From the NCBI RefSeq assembly GCF_947489365.1, contig NZ_CANLDB010000001.1, positions 806,001-870,000 on the forward strand: DNA of 64,000 nucleotides, written 5' to 3'. Below are positions 35,662 through 44,534 of the stretch, in pieces. The translations under genes were made by a program, and so were the position numbers. A model generated the notes under the pieces. That model was not told the origin of the DNA, searched no databases, and saw only the letters and a program-made list of their open reading frames with translations. Numbering within the stretch: the stretch's first letter is position 1; every line of letters starts with the position of its first letter. This DNA is from an uncultured Nocardioides sp. Lineage in GTDB: Bacteria; Actinomycetota; Actinomycetes; Propionibacteriales; Nocardioidaceae.

Positions 35662-36038
35662 TGCCGGACTCGCAGCCCGAGGACTTCGCCGCCGACGGGG
35701 GCCATGGCGCCGTCCCCCTCGACGGGGTGCCGACCGCGCTCGGCGAGCAGCCGCCGTCGGGGGAGTGGCCGCTGTACGAGGTCTTCGTCCGCGGCAAGCG
35801 CGGCCTCAACCACGTGCACGTCGGCTCGCTCCACGCGGCGGACGACACGATGGCCGTCCACCACGCCCGCGACGTCTACACGCGCCGCAACGAGGGCGTC
35901 TCGATCTGGGTGGTCCGCGCCGACGCGATCACCGCGTCGAGCCCGGACGAGAAGGACCCGATGTTCGCCCCGGCGGGCGACAAGGTCTACCGGCACCCGA
36001 CGTTCTACGACATCCCCGACGACGTCCCCCACATGTGA
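35661..36038 (+). CDS. paaB: Phenylacetyl-CoA epoxidase subunit PaaB
   Basis: PaaB is a small non-catalytic subunit that bridges PaaAC dimers. The core (PLYEVFVRGKRGLNHVHVGSLHAAD to the VYRHPTFYDIPDDVPHM tail) is standard. The 125-residue product carries a ~35-residue N-terminal extension that is acidic and longer than in E. coli. It overlaps paaA by one base and is 12 bp from paaC. Confidence 0.95.
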   Translation: MPDSQPEDFAADGGHGAVPLDGVPTALGEQPPSGEWPLYEVFVRGKRGLNHVHVGSLHAADDTMAVHHARDVYTRRNEGVSIWVVRADAITASSPDEKDPMFAPAGDKVYRHPTFYDIPDDVPHM

Positions 36039-36050
36039 GGACGGACGGCC

Positions 36051-36968
36051 ATGACTGACGACCACGACTCCGTGTACGACGGCCTGCTGGGCGAGGACGA
36101 CTCGCACTGGGCCTTCGGCACCTCCTTCGAGGACCCCCTCGCGGGCGTCGACACGACGATCCCGGACGGCGCCGACCCGGCCACGCTGGCGACGTACTGC
36201 CTGATGCTCGGCGACGACGCCCTCGTCTACTCCCACCGGCTCTCGCAGTGGGCCAGCAACGCCCCCGACCTCGAGGACGACATCGCGCTCGCGAACACCG
36301 CCCTCGACCTGCTCGGCCAGGCGCGGCTGCTGCTGGCCCGCGCGGCCGCGGCGGACCCCTCCGCCGTCCCCGCGATGCCCGAGGGGTCCCCGGTGCCCGC
36401 CGAGGACTCCCTGGCGTTCTTCCGCGACGAGCCGGCGTTCCGGAACCTGCGGTTCGTCGAGCCGGAGAACGGTGACTTCGCCGTCACGATCGCGCGTCTG
36501 CTGGTGTTCTCGACGTACCGCCTCGCCCTGCTGGAGCGCCTCGCCTCCTCGAGCGACCCGGTCCTGTCGGCGATCGCCGCCAAGGGCGTCAAGGAGGTCG
36601 CCTACCACCGCACGTACGCCGGCCGCTGGTTCGTGACGCTGGCCCAGGGGACGCCGGAGTCCCGCCGCCGCCTCGAGGCCGCCCTGCCGCTGGTGTGGCG
36701 CCACCACGACGAGCTGTTCGCCACCCACCCGGTCGAGGCCGACGCCGCCGCGCAGGGCGTCGGGGTCGACCCCGCGGGCCTCGCCGGCGAGGTCGGCGCC
36801 GTGCTCGACCAGGTGCTGGCCACGGCGGGCGTCGAGCGTCCCGAGGTCCCCTCGGCCGGCCCGGTGGCCGGCGGCCGGGGCCGCGACGGACGGCACACCG
36901 AGCACCTCTCGCGCCTGCTCGCCGAGATGCAGTCCGTGGCCCGCGCGCACCCGAGGGGGCAGTGGTGA
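36051..36968 (+). CDS. paaC: Phenylacetyl-CoA epoxidase structural subunit PaaC
   Basis: PaaC pairs with PaaA as a ferritin-like partner without a functional iron site. The 305-residue protein shows LMLGDDALVYSHRLSQWASNAPDLEDDIALANTALDLLGQARLLL and KGVKEVAYHRTYAGRWFVTLAQGTPESRRR, both characteristic. It is coupled to paaD by a GTGA overlap. A ~50-residue Gly/Ala/Arg-rich stretch near the C-terminus is more variable than usual. Confidence 0.96.
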   Translation: MTDDHDSVYDGLLGEDDSHWAFGTSFEDPLAGVDTTIPDGADPATLATYCLMLGDDALVYSHRLSQWASNAPDLEDDIALANTALDLLGQARLLLARAAAADPSAVPAMPEGSPVPAEDSLAFFRDEPAFRNLRFVEPENGDFAVTIARLLVFSTYRLALLERLASSSDPVLSAIAAKGVKEVAYHRTYAGRWFVTLAQGTPESRRRLEAALPLVWRHHDELFATHPVEADAAAQGVGVDPAGLAGEVGAVLDQVLATAGVERPEVPSAGPVAGGRGRDGRHTEHLSRLLAEMQSVARAHPRGQW

Positions 36969-37465
36969 CGACGACCGCCCTCGCCGACGCCCGGTCCGTG
37001 GCCGCCCAGGTCACCGACCCGGAGATGCCGATGCTGACGCTGGAGGACCTCGGCGTCCTGCGCGACGTCGCCGAGGACGACGGCCGGGTCGTCGTGACCA
37101 TCACCCCGACGTACTCCGGCTGCCCCGCCATGGCGACCATGCGCGACGACCTGCAGCACCGCCTGCTCGACGCCGGGTACGACGACGTCCAGGTCAGGGT
37201 CAGCCTGTCGCCCGCCTGGTCGAGCGACTGGATCACCGACCGCGGGCGTCGTGCCCTCGCCGAGCACGGCATCTCGCCCCCGGGCGCCGCACCGGCCGGG
37301 GGACCGGTCGTCCTCGACCTGCTCCCGACCCGCCGCGCCGTGCGCTGCCCGCGCTGCGGTGCGGACGGCGTACGCCTGGTCTCGGAGTTCGGCGCCACCG
37401 CCTGCAAGGCGGTCTACACCTGCGGCGCGTGCCTGGAGACCTTCGACCACGTGAAGGAGATCTGA
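36965..37465 (+). CDS. paaD: PaaD, Fe-S/maturation-type protein (MIP18 family) of the Paa epoxidase
   Basis: The 166-residue protein has an N-terminal MIP18-like domain (DPEMPMLTLEDLGVLRDV, VTITPTYSGCPAMATMRDDL) and a C-terminal zinc ribbon (RCPRCGADGV...YTCGACLETFDHVKEI, four cysteines). PaaD is thought to help assemble the Fe-S centre of PaaE. GTG 36965 overlaps the paaC stop; the paaE ATG shares a base with its TGA. Confidence 0.94.
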   Translation: MTTTALADARSVAAQVTDPEMPMLTLEDLGVLRDVAEDDGRVVVTITPTYSGCPAMATMRDDLQHRLLDAGYDDVQVRVSLSPAWSSDWITDRGRRALAEHGISPPGAAPAGGPVVLDLLPTRRAVRCPRCGADGVRLVSEFGATACKAVYTCGACLETFDHVKEI

Positions 37466-38520
37466 TGCGCGCGGGGTTCCACGAGCTCACCGTCGCCGAG
37501 GTGGAGCGGCTGACCGACGACGCGGTCGCGGTGACGTTCGACGTGCCGGACGACCTGCGCGCCGAGTTCGACTTCGTCGCCGGCCAGTCGCTGACGCTGC
37601 GCCGCCGGATCGACGGCGAGGAGCACCGTCGCAGCTACTCGATCTGCGCCCCTGCCGGGGCGCGGCCGCGGGTCGGCGTCCGCGAGATCCCCGACGGCCT
37701 CTTCTCGACCTGGCTCGCCCGCGACGTCCGTCCCGGCGACACCGTCGAGGTGCAGACCCCGACCGGCAGCTTCCGCGCCGACCCGGCCGAGGCCGGCCGT
37801 CACCTCTGCATCGCCGCGGGGTCGGGCATCACGCCGATGCTCTCGATCGCCTCGACGGTCCTGACGAACGCGGCGTCGTCCGTGACCCTGGTCTACGGCA
37901 ACCGCCGCACCGACTCGGTGATGTTCGCGGAGGACCTCGCGGACCTCAAGGACCGCTACGGCTCCCGCCTGAACCTGGTCCACGTGATGTCGCGGGAGCC
38001 GCGCGACGTCGAGCTGTTCTCGGGGCGGCTCGACGCCGACCGGCTCCGACGCCTGCTGCCCATCGTCACGCCGCTCGGCGCGACCGACCACGTGTGGCTG
38101 TGCGGCCCGTACGGCCTGGTCACCGACGCCCGCGACGTCCTCGGCGAGCTGGGCGTCCCGGCGGAGAAGGTCCACGTCGAGCTCTTCTACGTCGACGAGC
38201 CGCCGCCCGAGCTGGACCGGCCCGAGCCCGAGGTGTCGGGCGAGGCCGCCCAGGTCACGATCGTCCTCGACGGACGGACGACGACCGGTGCGGTGGAGCG
38301 GTCGACCACGATCCTGGACGGCGCCGCGGCGAGCCGGAACGACGTCCCCTTCGCCTGCAAGGGCGGGGTCTGCGGCACCTGCCGCGCGAAGCTCGTCGAC
38401 GGCGAGGCCGACATGCGCCGAAACTACGCGCTCGGGGACGACGAGGTCGAGGCCGGGTTCGTGCTGACCTGCCAGACGTTCCCGGTGAGCGACGCCGTCA
38501 CGGTGGACTTCGACGCGTGA
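37465..38520 (+). CDS. paaE: Phenylacetyl-CoA epoxidase reductase PaaE
   Basis: The 351-residue protein has a ferredoxin-reductase FAD domain (about 10-100; RRSYSICAPAG), an NADPH-binding domain (about 105-235; CIAAGSGITPMLSIA, VWLCGPYGLV) and a plant-type [2Fe-2S] ferredoxin at the C-terminus. The cluster is in FACKGGVCGTCRAKLVDGEADM and, later, LTCQ. It delivers NADPH electrons to PaaA. GTG of paaI overlaps its stop. Confidence 0.96.
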   Translation: MRAGFHELTVAEVERLTDDAVAVTFDVPDDLRAEFDFVAGQSLTLRRRIDGEEHRRSYSICAPAGARPRVGVREIPDGLFSTWLARDVRPGDTVEVQTPTGSFRADPAEAGRHLCIAAGSGITPMLSIASTVLTNAASSVTLVYGNRRTDSVMFAEDLADLKDRYGSRLNLVHVMSREPRDVELFSGRLDADRLRRLLPIVTPLGATDHVWLCGPYGLVTDARDVLGELGVPAEKVHVELFYVDEPPPELDRPEPEVSGEAAQVTIVLDGRTTTGAVERSTTILDGAAASRNDVPFACKGGVCGTCRAKLVDGEADMRRNYALGDDEVEAGFVLTCQTFPVSDAVTVDFDA

Positions 38521-38969
38521 GCGCCCCGTCGCTCGGCCCCGACGAGGTGGCCCGACGCAGCACGGAGGAGATGCTGCGCGGCGACGCCGCCGGTCGGATG
38601 CTCGGTCTGGAGCACCTCGACGTCGGCCCCGGCCGCGCCGAGGTCGCGATGGTCGTGCGCGAGGACATGGTCAACGGCTGGGACATCTGCCACGGCGGCC
38701 TCATCGCCACCCTCGCCGACACCGCGTTCGCCGTCGCCTGCAACGCGGGCGGCGAGGTCACCGTCGCCGCCGGCTTCGACGTCAGCTTCCTCGAGCCCGG
38801 GCGCCTCGGCGACCGCCTCGTCGCCCGCTGCCACGAGGTCAGCCGTCGCGGTCGGTCGGGGATCTACGACGTCACCGTCTCCCGCGCGTCGGACGACGTC
38901 GCCATCGCCGAGTTCCGCGGCCGCAGCCGCTCCACCGGCCGCCCCAACCCGGCGCTCGCGGACGGGTGA
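38517..38969 (+). CDS. paaI: Hotdog thioesterase PaaI
   Basis: The 150-residue protein has the hotdog signature CHGGLIATLADTAFAVACN and a loop FDVSFLEPGRLGDRLVARCHEVSRRG. It hydrolyses aryl-CoA thioesters such as hydroxyphenylacetyl-CoA, to release trapped CoA. GTG 38517 overlaps paaE by four bases and ends the paa operon in this window. Confidence 0.95.
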   Translation: MSAPSLGPDEVARRSTEEMLRGDAAGRMLGLEHLDVGPGRAEVAMVVREDMVNGWDICHGGLIATLADTAFAVACNAGGEVTVAAGFDVSFLEPGRLGDRLVARCHEVSRRGRSGIYDVTVSRASDDVAIAEFRGRSRSTGRPNPALADG

Positions 38970-39008
38970 CGTGGCTCGGCTCCCTCGGCTCGCACCTCAG
39001 GTGCCTTG

Positions 39009-39049
39009 TGCCGTGGATCGACCGTGCCATCGCGGTTCGATCTACGGCA
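39009..39049 (+). repeat. 41-bp palindromic repeat, left copy
   Basis: TGCCGTGGATCGACC pairs with GGTTCGATCTACGGCA around a ten-base centre. A second copy in the same orientation lies at 40076-40117. This copy overlaps the last codons of the DUF559-like gene. The pair encloses that gene exactly. Confidence 0.65.
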
Positions 39050-40007
39050 GAACGGCTGCGACCGGACATCCGGCACCGCAGGCGTACGGCGTGACCTCGA
39101 TCCCTCGCGAGCGCAGGAACCGGATGACGGCCGCGATGGTCGCGCACCCTGTGCCGTAGACCTGCCGGTAGCCCAGCCTGACGTTCACCCCGCCGTCCGC
39201 AGCCACCTCGAGGTCGCGCGCGAGGTCGGCCTCCCACTGCTCCCGGCGCCCATGGACGGCCCAGCCGTCCAGCTCGACCGTCGCGGTCCTGCCGTAGCGG
39301 GCGTCCCGGTAGACGACCCCTGTCGGCGTCTCCTCACGGCACTGGCGGAGGGCCTGCGGCAGACCGTGGGCACGTTCGAGCTCGCGGTAGCCACGTTCGA
39401 GGACGCTGTGCGTTCCCTCGGCGGCGTCGGTCAGCACCGCCTCGATCCACGGTCGACGCGAGATGCGACACCGCTCGTCCAGGGCCGACCGCAGCCGGGC
39501 GGCGGTCGTGCGGCGTGAGCCGCAGGCGTCGAGCAGGACGGCCACGGCGGCCAGGTCGTTCTCCGCCGAGGCCGCCAGGTCGAGGACGGCGTCCTCGAAC
39601 CGCAGCCGCGGTGGGCTGAGGTTCCACCGGGCCCGCGCCTCGAGATCGGTGACGAAGTGGACCGCGACGCCGGGCACCCGGGCGGGCCGGGCCCTGGTGC
39701 GGTCGATGCCGACGTGGATGAGGTCCGCCGCTGCCCCCGTGCTGTGGGTGGCCGCGAGCACCGAGGCCCCGAACAGGGCGGCGGGCCAGTGGCCGAGCAC
39801 CGCACCCCACGCTCGTTGCCGCCAGGTCGGCCGACCCGTGTGGTCGACGTACACGCCGGGCTGCAGGAGCGCCCACTCCCGCCGCCGCAGGAGTCGCTCG
39901 ACCTGGTGCGCGCGCAGTCCCTCCTCCAGCGCCTGAAAGCGCGCGACGACGCCGTCCTGCCGCGCGAGCAGCGCGACGAGGTCGGGCGGGAGCAGCGTCG
40001 TCGACAC
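39042..40007 (-). CDS. AbiEi-like winged-helix protein with DUF559-type nuclease-fold C-terminus
   Basis: The 321-residue protein begins with LARQDGVVARFQALEEG and LRRREWALLQPGVYV, the pattern of AbiEi-type antitoxin N-domains. It ends in a stretch of ~75 residues (TATVELDGWAVHGRREQWEADLARDLEVAADG) with the ELDG...R..D order of DUF559/VSR-type nuclease folds. Such genes are numerous in actinobacteria. No toxin gene (AbiEii-like nucleotidyltransferase) is adjacent, so it is not a complete type IV toxin-antitoxin system. It is flanked by two direct copies of a 41-bp repeat. GTG 40007 is the likely start; the frame is open to 40382. Confidence 0.7.
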   Translation of the reverse strand: MSTTLLPPDLVALLARQDGVVARFQALEEGLRAHQVERLLRRREWALLQPGVYVDHTGRPTWRQRAWGAVLGHWPAALFGASVLAATHSTGAAADLIHVGIDRTRARPARVPGVAVHFVTDLEARARWNLSPPRLRFEDAVLDLAASAENDLAAVAVLLDACGSRRTTAARLRSALDERCRISRRPWIEAVLTDAAEGTHSVLERGYRELERAHGLPQALRQCREETPTGVVYRDARYGRTATVELDGWAVHGRREQWEADLARDLEVAADGGVNVRLGYRQVYGTGCATIAAVIRFLRSRGIEVTPYACGAGCPVAAVLP

Positions 40008-40075
40008 CGTGCCAGCCTGGTCGCTCGGCACGGTCTGTGCTCGAGGAGCGGCCGAACCCTGTGGACAACCCCTTC

Positions 40076-40117
40076 TGCCGCGGATCACACCGTGATGCTG
40101 CGTTCGATCTACGGCAC
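40076..40117 (+). repeat. 41-bp palindromic repeat, right copy
   Basis: TGCCGCGGATCAC pairs with TTCGATCTACGGCA. It matches the copy at 39009-39049 mainly in the outer arms and is oriented the same way. The 40008-40137 gap contains nothing else recognisable. Confidence 0.65.
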
Positions 40118-40137
40118 AAGGCCGCCCGGCCTCCCGC

Positions 40138-40752
40138 TCAGCGCCGCGCGAGCCCGTCGAAGACCAGCGAGGTGAGCGTGTCGGCGAGGACCTCGCCCGT
40201 GACGGGGCCGCCGGGGCGGTACCACTCGACGAGCGAGTTGACCGTGCCGAACAGCAGGCGGCTGACGAGGTCGGGCTCCAGGTCGTCGCGCAGGGCGCCG
40301 TCGGCGACGGCTGCGGCGACGAGTGCGGTGAGGCGGTGGTCGATGTCGCGGCGGCGGGCCAGGGCGGCCTGCTCGACGGCACTGTTGCCGCGCACGCGCA
40401 GCAGGAGGGTCACGGTCGGCTGGTGGTCGACGAGCACCCGCACCGAGCGGCGTACGACGGCGCGCAGGCGCTCCTCCGCGGTCAGGTCGTCGGCGGTCGC
40501 CGCCTCGAGCAACGCCGCCTCGAGGGCGTCGAGGGCGTCGTCGAGCGCCGCGCGCAGCAGCGACTCCTTGCCGTCGACGTGGTGGTAGATCGCCGACTTG
40601 GTGAGGCCCAGGTGGGCGGCGAGGTCCGACATCGAGGTGGCGTCGTACCCCTGGGCGTTGAACAGCTCGACCGAGCGGGCGAGCACCGTCGCCGCGTCGT
40701 AACCGGGGCGGCCGCGGCGTGCGGGGGGTCCGTCGGTGGGGTCGGCCGTCAC
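40138..40752 (-). CDS. paaR: TetR family regulator, probable PaaR
   Basis: The 204-residue protein has a TetR helix-turn-helix (about 20-65, AQGYDATSMSDLAAHLGLTKSAIYHHVDGKESLL) and a C-domain typical of acyl-CoA-responsive TetR proteins (LLFGTVNSLVEWYRPGGP). It is ~1.2 kb past the paa operon. Three palindromes that fit a TetR-type PaaR site occur before paaK, paaZ and paaA, so this is the best candidate repressor. Phenylacetyl-CoA is the likely inducer (inference). Its own upstream region lacks the palindrome. Confidence 0.8.
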   Translation of the reverse strand: MTADPTDGPPARRGRPGYDAATVLARSVELFNAQGYDATSMSDLAAHLGLTKSAIYHHVDGKESLLRAALDDALDALEAALLEAATADDLTAEERLRAVVRRSVRVLVDHQPTVTLLLRVRGNSAVEQAALARRRDIDHRLTALVAAAVADGALRDDLEPDLVSRLLFGTVNSLVEWYRPGGPVTGEVLADTLTSLVFDGLARR

Positions 40753-40808
40753 GTCCGTCAGTCTCCCAGCCCTACCGGTGAGGCCACCGCAGGTGCTGGG
40801 ATGTCGTC

Positions 40809-41708
40809 ATGAGCGAGCCCACCGCCCCCGTCCACGTCGAGATCGAGAGCGAGGGCGGTGTCCGCCTCGCCGGCTACCGCTGGGAGCCCGCGGGTGAGCC
40901 CCGCGGGATCGTCCAGCTGGTCCACGGGATGGGCGAGCACGTCGGCCGGTACGGCGAGACCGCCCGCCGCCTCGCCGGCGAGGGGTACGCCGTGTGGGCC
41001 CACGACACCCGGGGCCACGGCCGGACCGCGGTCGAGCTGGGTGGCGGGGTCGAGGCGCTCGGCCGGGTCGGCGCGGACGGGTGGCGCGAGTTCGTCCTCG
41101 ACATCGGTCGCGTCGGCGCGGCCGCCCGCGAGGCGCACCCGGGCCTGCCGCTCGCGGTGGTCGCCCACAGCCTCGGCAGCTTCGCCGCCCAGCAGTACGT
41201 CGTGGACCACAGCGCCGACCTGGACGCGCTCGTGCTCTCCGGCACCGCCGCCATCGACCTGCTGGAGCCGGCGGTCGACCTGGACGCCGAGATGGACCTC
41301 AGCGGCTTCAACGGCCCGTTCGAGCCGGCGCGCACCGACTTCGACTGGCTGACCCGGGACGAGGCCGTCGTCGACGCCTACGTCGCCGACCCGTGGTGCG
41401 GCTTCAGCATCGACGCGGCCGCGGTGCGGGCGGCCTTCGAGGGCGGTCGCGTCCTCGCCGACCCGGACCGGGTGGCGCAGGTCCGCGACGACCTGCCCGT
41501 GTACGTCGTCGTCGGTGACGCCGACCCGCTCAACGGCGGGCTGGCGCTGGCCACGGCCGTCACCGACCGCTACGAGGCCGCGGGTCTCACCGACGTCACG
41601 CTGGTGGCCCACCCGGGTGCGCGCCACGAGGTCTTCAACGAGACCAACCGTGTCGAGGTCCTCGACGGGATGGTCGCCTGGCTCGACCGGGTGCTGCCCG
41701 CGCGCTGA
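40809..41708 (+). CDS. Alpha/beta hydrolase (serine aminopeptidase S33 / lysophospholipase type)
   Basis: The 299-residue protein has VHGMGEHVGRY, DTRGHGRTA, nucleophile elbow AHSLGSFAAQ, an acid in VVVGDADPLNGG and a histidine in HPGARHEVFNE. This is the monoacylglycerol-lipase-like S33 set. The substrate could be a lysolipid or an ester. It is divergent from paaR (56-bp gap). TGGGAT six bases before the ATG may be a -10 box of a leaderless transcript. Confidence 0.88.
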   Translation: MSEPTAPVHVEIESEGGVRLAGYRWEPAGEPRGIVQLVHGMGEHVGRYGETARRLAGEGYAVWAHDTRGHGRTAVELGGGVEALGRVGADGWREFVLDIGRVGAAAREAHPGLPLAVVAHSLGSFAAQQYVVDHSADLDALVLSGTAAIDLLEPAVDLDAEMDLSGFNGPFEPARTDFDWLTRDEAVVDAYVADPWCGFSIDAAAVRAAFEGGRVLADPDRVAQVRDDLPVYVVVGDADPLNGGLALATAVTDRYEAAGLTDVTLVAHPGARHEVFNETNRVEVLDGMVAWLDRVLPAR

Positions 41709-41726
41709 GGACGCGGGGACCGGGCC

Positions 41727-42815
41727 TCACGCCAGCGAGGGGTCCAGCAGGTGCGCCACCGCACGGCGCACGGCGTCGGGGTCGGCCGTGCGGTGGTCCG
41801 CGGACCAGGCGTCGGCGACCTCGTCCACGAGGTGCTCGGCGAGGCGCCACAGGTGCTCCTCGGCGTCGCCGTCGTCGAAGGGCCCGGCCGTCCAGGCGGG
41901 CAGCGGGGGAGCGGCCAGGCCGGTCACCTCGGTGAGCAGCTCGGTGAGGTCGCGGGCGGCCGCCAGCATCGCCAGGTCGTCGGCGGCGTTCACCGGCCGC
42001 GGGGACGCCTGGACGACGACCCCGCCGGACCTCGTCGCCGTCAGGACGGCGGGCCACGCCGCCACCGAGACCGCGCCGCCGGCGGTGGTGTCCTCGCAGG
42101 TCGACCCGTCGTCCTGGTGGGTCGCGACGAGCGTCGCGCCGGCGTCGACCCGGCCCTCGACGAGGCGTCCGTGGTCGCAGCGGGTCGTCCGGGCGCAGTC
42201 CCGGCAGACCGTGCGGGGGTGGGCCCGTGACCAGGGCGCCACGCCCCGGCAGACCGGACAGGGGTGGATCGGCGGGTCCGGGGCGGGCACCCGCCGCAGC
42301 GCCTCGGCCTCCTCGAGGTGAGCCGCCGCCTGCAGCACCGTGGGGGCGCCCAGCGGGTGGAACTGCCGCAGCATCATGAGGATCCACTCCGCGCCCGGCA
42401 GCTCGACCAGCCCGACGCCCGGGCGCTGCTGCACCGGCACCGCGGCGACCCGTCGTACGCCGAGGCGCAGGGCCGCCAGCGCCGCCCGCTGGTGGGCCCC
42501 GAGGTGCCGCGGGGGCACCGGGACGGGGTCGCGGGCCGACCGCTCCCACGCCCGGAGCACCACGTCGCGTCGTCCGGGCTCGTCGCCGGGGTCCACCCGG
42601 ACCGCGTGCGAGCCGTCCCGCCCGGCCACCAGCAGGAGACGGCCGAAGCGGAAGGCGTAGCCGCCGGCGGGGTCGTCGGCGTAGCCGTCGACGACGACCT
42701 CCGAGACCTCCGACGCGTCGACGCCCCGGCGGGCGGCGACCGCGACGGCCCACGCCCGGGCGCCGCCCCGGGTGAGGGGCTGCTCGGGCCCCGCCGTGCC
42801 CGTCGGGTCCGGCAC
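41727..42815 (-). CDS. Unknown protein with a four-cysteine zinc-ribbon-like motif
   Basis: No family is recognised. The 362-residue protein has a folded N-terminal half (about 1-185: GGARAWAVAVAARRGVDASEVSEVVVDGYA, then a VELPGAEWILMMLRQF strand/helix block). A CPVCRG..13..VCRDC four-cysteine motif sits near residue 195, followed by RCDHGRLVEG and a beta-rich segment. A helical tail of ~75 residues ends DPSLA. GTG 42815 shares one base with the TAG stop of the upstream acyl-CoA synthetase gene, so it is translationally coupled. A cofactor, partner or regulator of that enzyme is possible. It ends 19 bp from a convergent hydrolase gene. Confidence 0.6.
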   Translation of the reverse strand: MPDPTGTAGPEQPLTRGGARAWAVAVAARRGVDASEVSEVVVDGYADDPAGGYAFRFGRLLLVAGRDGSHAVRVDPGDEPGRRDVVLRAWERSARDPVPVPPRHLGAHQRAALAALRLGVRRVAAVPVQQRPGVGLVELPGAEWILMMLRQFHPLGAPTVLQAAAHLEEAEALRRVPAPDPPIHPCPVCRGVAPWSRAHPRTVCRDCARTTRCDHGRLVEGRVDAGATLVATHQDDGSTCEDTTAGGAVSVAAWPAVLTATRSGGVVVQASPRPVNAADDLAMLAAARDLTELLTEVTGLAAPPLPAWTAGPFDDGDAEEHLWRLAEHLVDEVADAWSADHRTADPDAVRRAVAHLLDPSLA

Positions 42816-44431
42816 TACTCCAGGCCCAGCAGCTCGGGGCTGCGCTGGCGCATCTCGACCTTGCGGATCTTGCCGGTGACGGTCATCGGGAACTCGTCGA
42901 CGACCACGACGTGGCGGGGGATCTTGAAGTGGGCGAGCTTGTCGTGGCAGTACGCCCGCACGGCCTCGGCGGTCAGCGGCTCCGCGCCGGACCGCATGCG
43001 CACCCAGGCGCACAGCTCCTCGCCGTACCTCTCGTCGGGGATGCCGACGACCTGCACGTCCTCGATGTCGGGGTGGCCGTAGAGGAACTCCTCGATCTCG
43101 CGGGGGTAGATGTTCTCCCCGCCGCGGATGACCATGTCCTTGATGCGGCCGACGATGTTGCAGTAGCCGTCCTCGCGCATCACCGCGAGGTCGCCGGTGT
43201 GCATCCAGCCGTCGGCGTCCAGCACCTCGGCGGTCTTCTCGGCGTCCTCCCAGTAGCCGAGCATCACGCTGTAGCCCTTGGTGCAGTACTCGCCGGTCTC
43301 GCCGCGCTCCACCGTCTCGCCGGTCGCGGGGTCGACGACCTTGATCTCGAGGTGGGGGTGGACCCGCCCGATCGTCGACGTACGACGGTCGAGGTCGTCG
43401 CTCATCAGCGTCTGGCACGACACCGGTGAGGTCTCGGTCATGCCGTAGGCGATCGACACCTGCTCCATGTGCATCTCCTCGATGCAGCGCTTCATGACCT
43501 CGACCGGGCAGATCGAGCCGGCCATGATCCCGGTTCGCAGGCTGGAGAGGTCGTACGAGGCGAAGTCGGCGTGGTTCTGCATCGCGATGAACATCGTGGG
43601 GACGCCGTACAGCGCGGTGCAGCGCTCGTCCTGGACGGTCCGCAGCACGGCGGCGGGGTCGAACGCCGGGCCGGGGATGACCATCGTGGTGCCGTGGGTG
43701 ACGCAGCCGAGGTTGGCCATCACCATCCCGAAGCAGTGGTAGAAGGGCACCGGGATGCACAGGCGGTCGGCCGCGGTGAGCTCGATCGTCTCGGTGACGA
43801 AGTGCCCGTTGTTGAGGATGTTGCGGTGGCTCAGCGTCGCGCCCTTGGGGCGGCCGGTCGTGCCGCTCGTGTACTGGATGTTGATGGGGTCGTGGGCCCG
43901 CAGGTCGTGGCCGACGCGGCTGACGGCGTCGACCGGCAGCGCGGCGCCCTCCTCGAGCAGCTCGCCCCAGTCGTCGGTGTCGAGCAGGACGACGTGGCGC
44001 AGGGACGGCACGTACTCGCGCACCTCGGCGACCATGGCCGCGTAGTCGCTGCTCCGGAACGACGAGGCGGAGACGAGGAGGCTGACGCCCGACTTGTCGA
44101 GGGCGTAGGTCAGCTCGTGGGTCCGGTAGGCCGGGTTGATGGTCACCAGCACCGCCCCGATGCGGGCGGTGGCGAGCTGGGTGATGGTCCACTCGGCGCA
44201 GTTGGGCGCCCAGATGCCCACGCGGTCGCCGGTGCGGACGCCGCGGGCGAGCAGGCCGCGCGCGAACGCCTCGACGTCGGCGGCGAGCTCACCCCAGGTC
44301 CAACGCCGGTCGGTGGCGGCCTCGACGAGGGCCTCCTCGTCGGCGTGCTCGGCGACGGTGCGGGCGAACCGCTCCCCGATGGTGTCCTCCAGCAGCGGGA
44401 CCTCGGTGGACCCGACGTCGTACGACTCCAT
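42815..44431 (-). CDS. Acyl-CoA synthetase (FadD-like, AMP-forming)
   Basis: The 538-residue protein activates a fatty or aryl acid to its CoA thioester. It has the P-loop [16 protein letters not shown], the AMP motif [16 protein letters not shown] and the hinge [43 protein letters not shown]. The C-terminal catalytic lysine is in [14 protein letters not shown]. Sequence is nearest to medium/long-chain FadD-type enzymes. ATG 44431 follows CAGGAGGTCAC; the 14-residue upstream extension is ignored. Confidence 0.92.
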   Translation of the reverse strand: MESYDVGSTEVPLLEDTIGERFARTVAEHADEEALVEAATDRRWTWGELAADVEAFARGLLARGVRTGDRVGIWAPNCAEWTITQLATARIGAVLVTINPAYRTHELTYALDKSGVSLLVSASSFRSSDYAAMVAEVREYVPSLRHVVLLDTDDWGELLEEGAALPVDAVSRVGHDLRAHDPINIQYTSGTTGRPKGATLSHRNILNNGHFVTETIELTAADRLCIPVPFYHCFGMVMANLGCVTHGTTMVIPGPAFDPAAVLRTVQDERCTALYGVPTMFIAMQNHADFASYDLSSLRTGIMAGSICPVEVMKRCIEEMHMEQVSIAYGMTETSPVSCQTLMSDDLDRRTSTIGRVHPHLEIKVVDPATGETVERGETGEYCTKGYSVMLGYWEDAEKTAEVLDADGWMHTGDLAVMREDGYCNIVGRIKDMVIRGGENIYPREIEEFLYGHPDIEDVQVVGIPDERYGEELCAWVRMRSGAEPLTAEAVRAYCHDKLAHFKIPRHVVVVDEFPMTVTGKIRKVEMRQRSPELLGLE

Positions 44432-44534
44432 GTGACCTCCTGTGTCGACCTGATGTCGGCTGGCTACAGCCAACCGTCAACGGGGGCCGGGGGCAACGCC
44501 CGACCGGGCAGGTCGTCCGAGGAGGGGCGGGACG

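Noticed and set aside
39042..40007. Type IV toxin-antitoxin (AbiE) system
   Set aside because: Only an AbiEi-like N-domain is present; no AbiEii nucleotidyltransferase gene is adjacent on either side.
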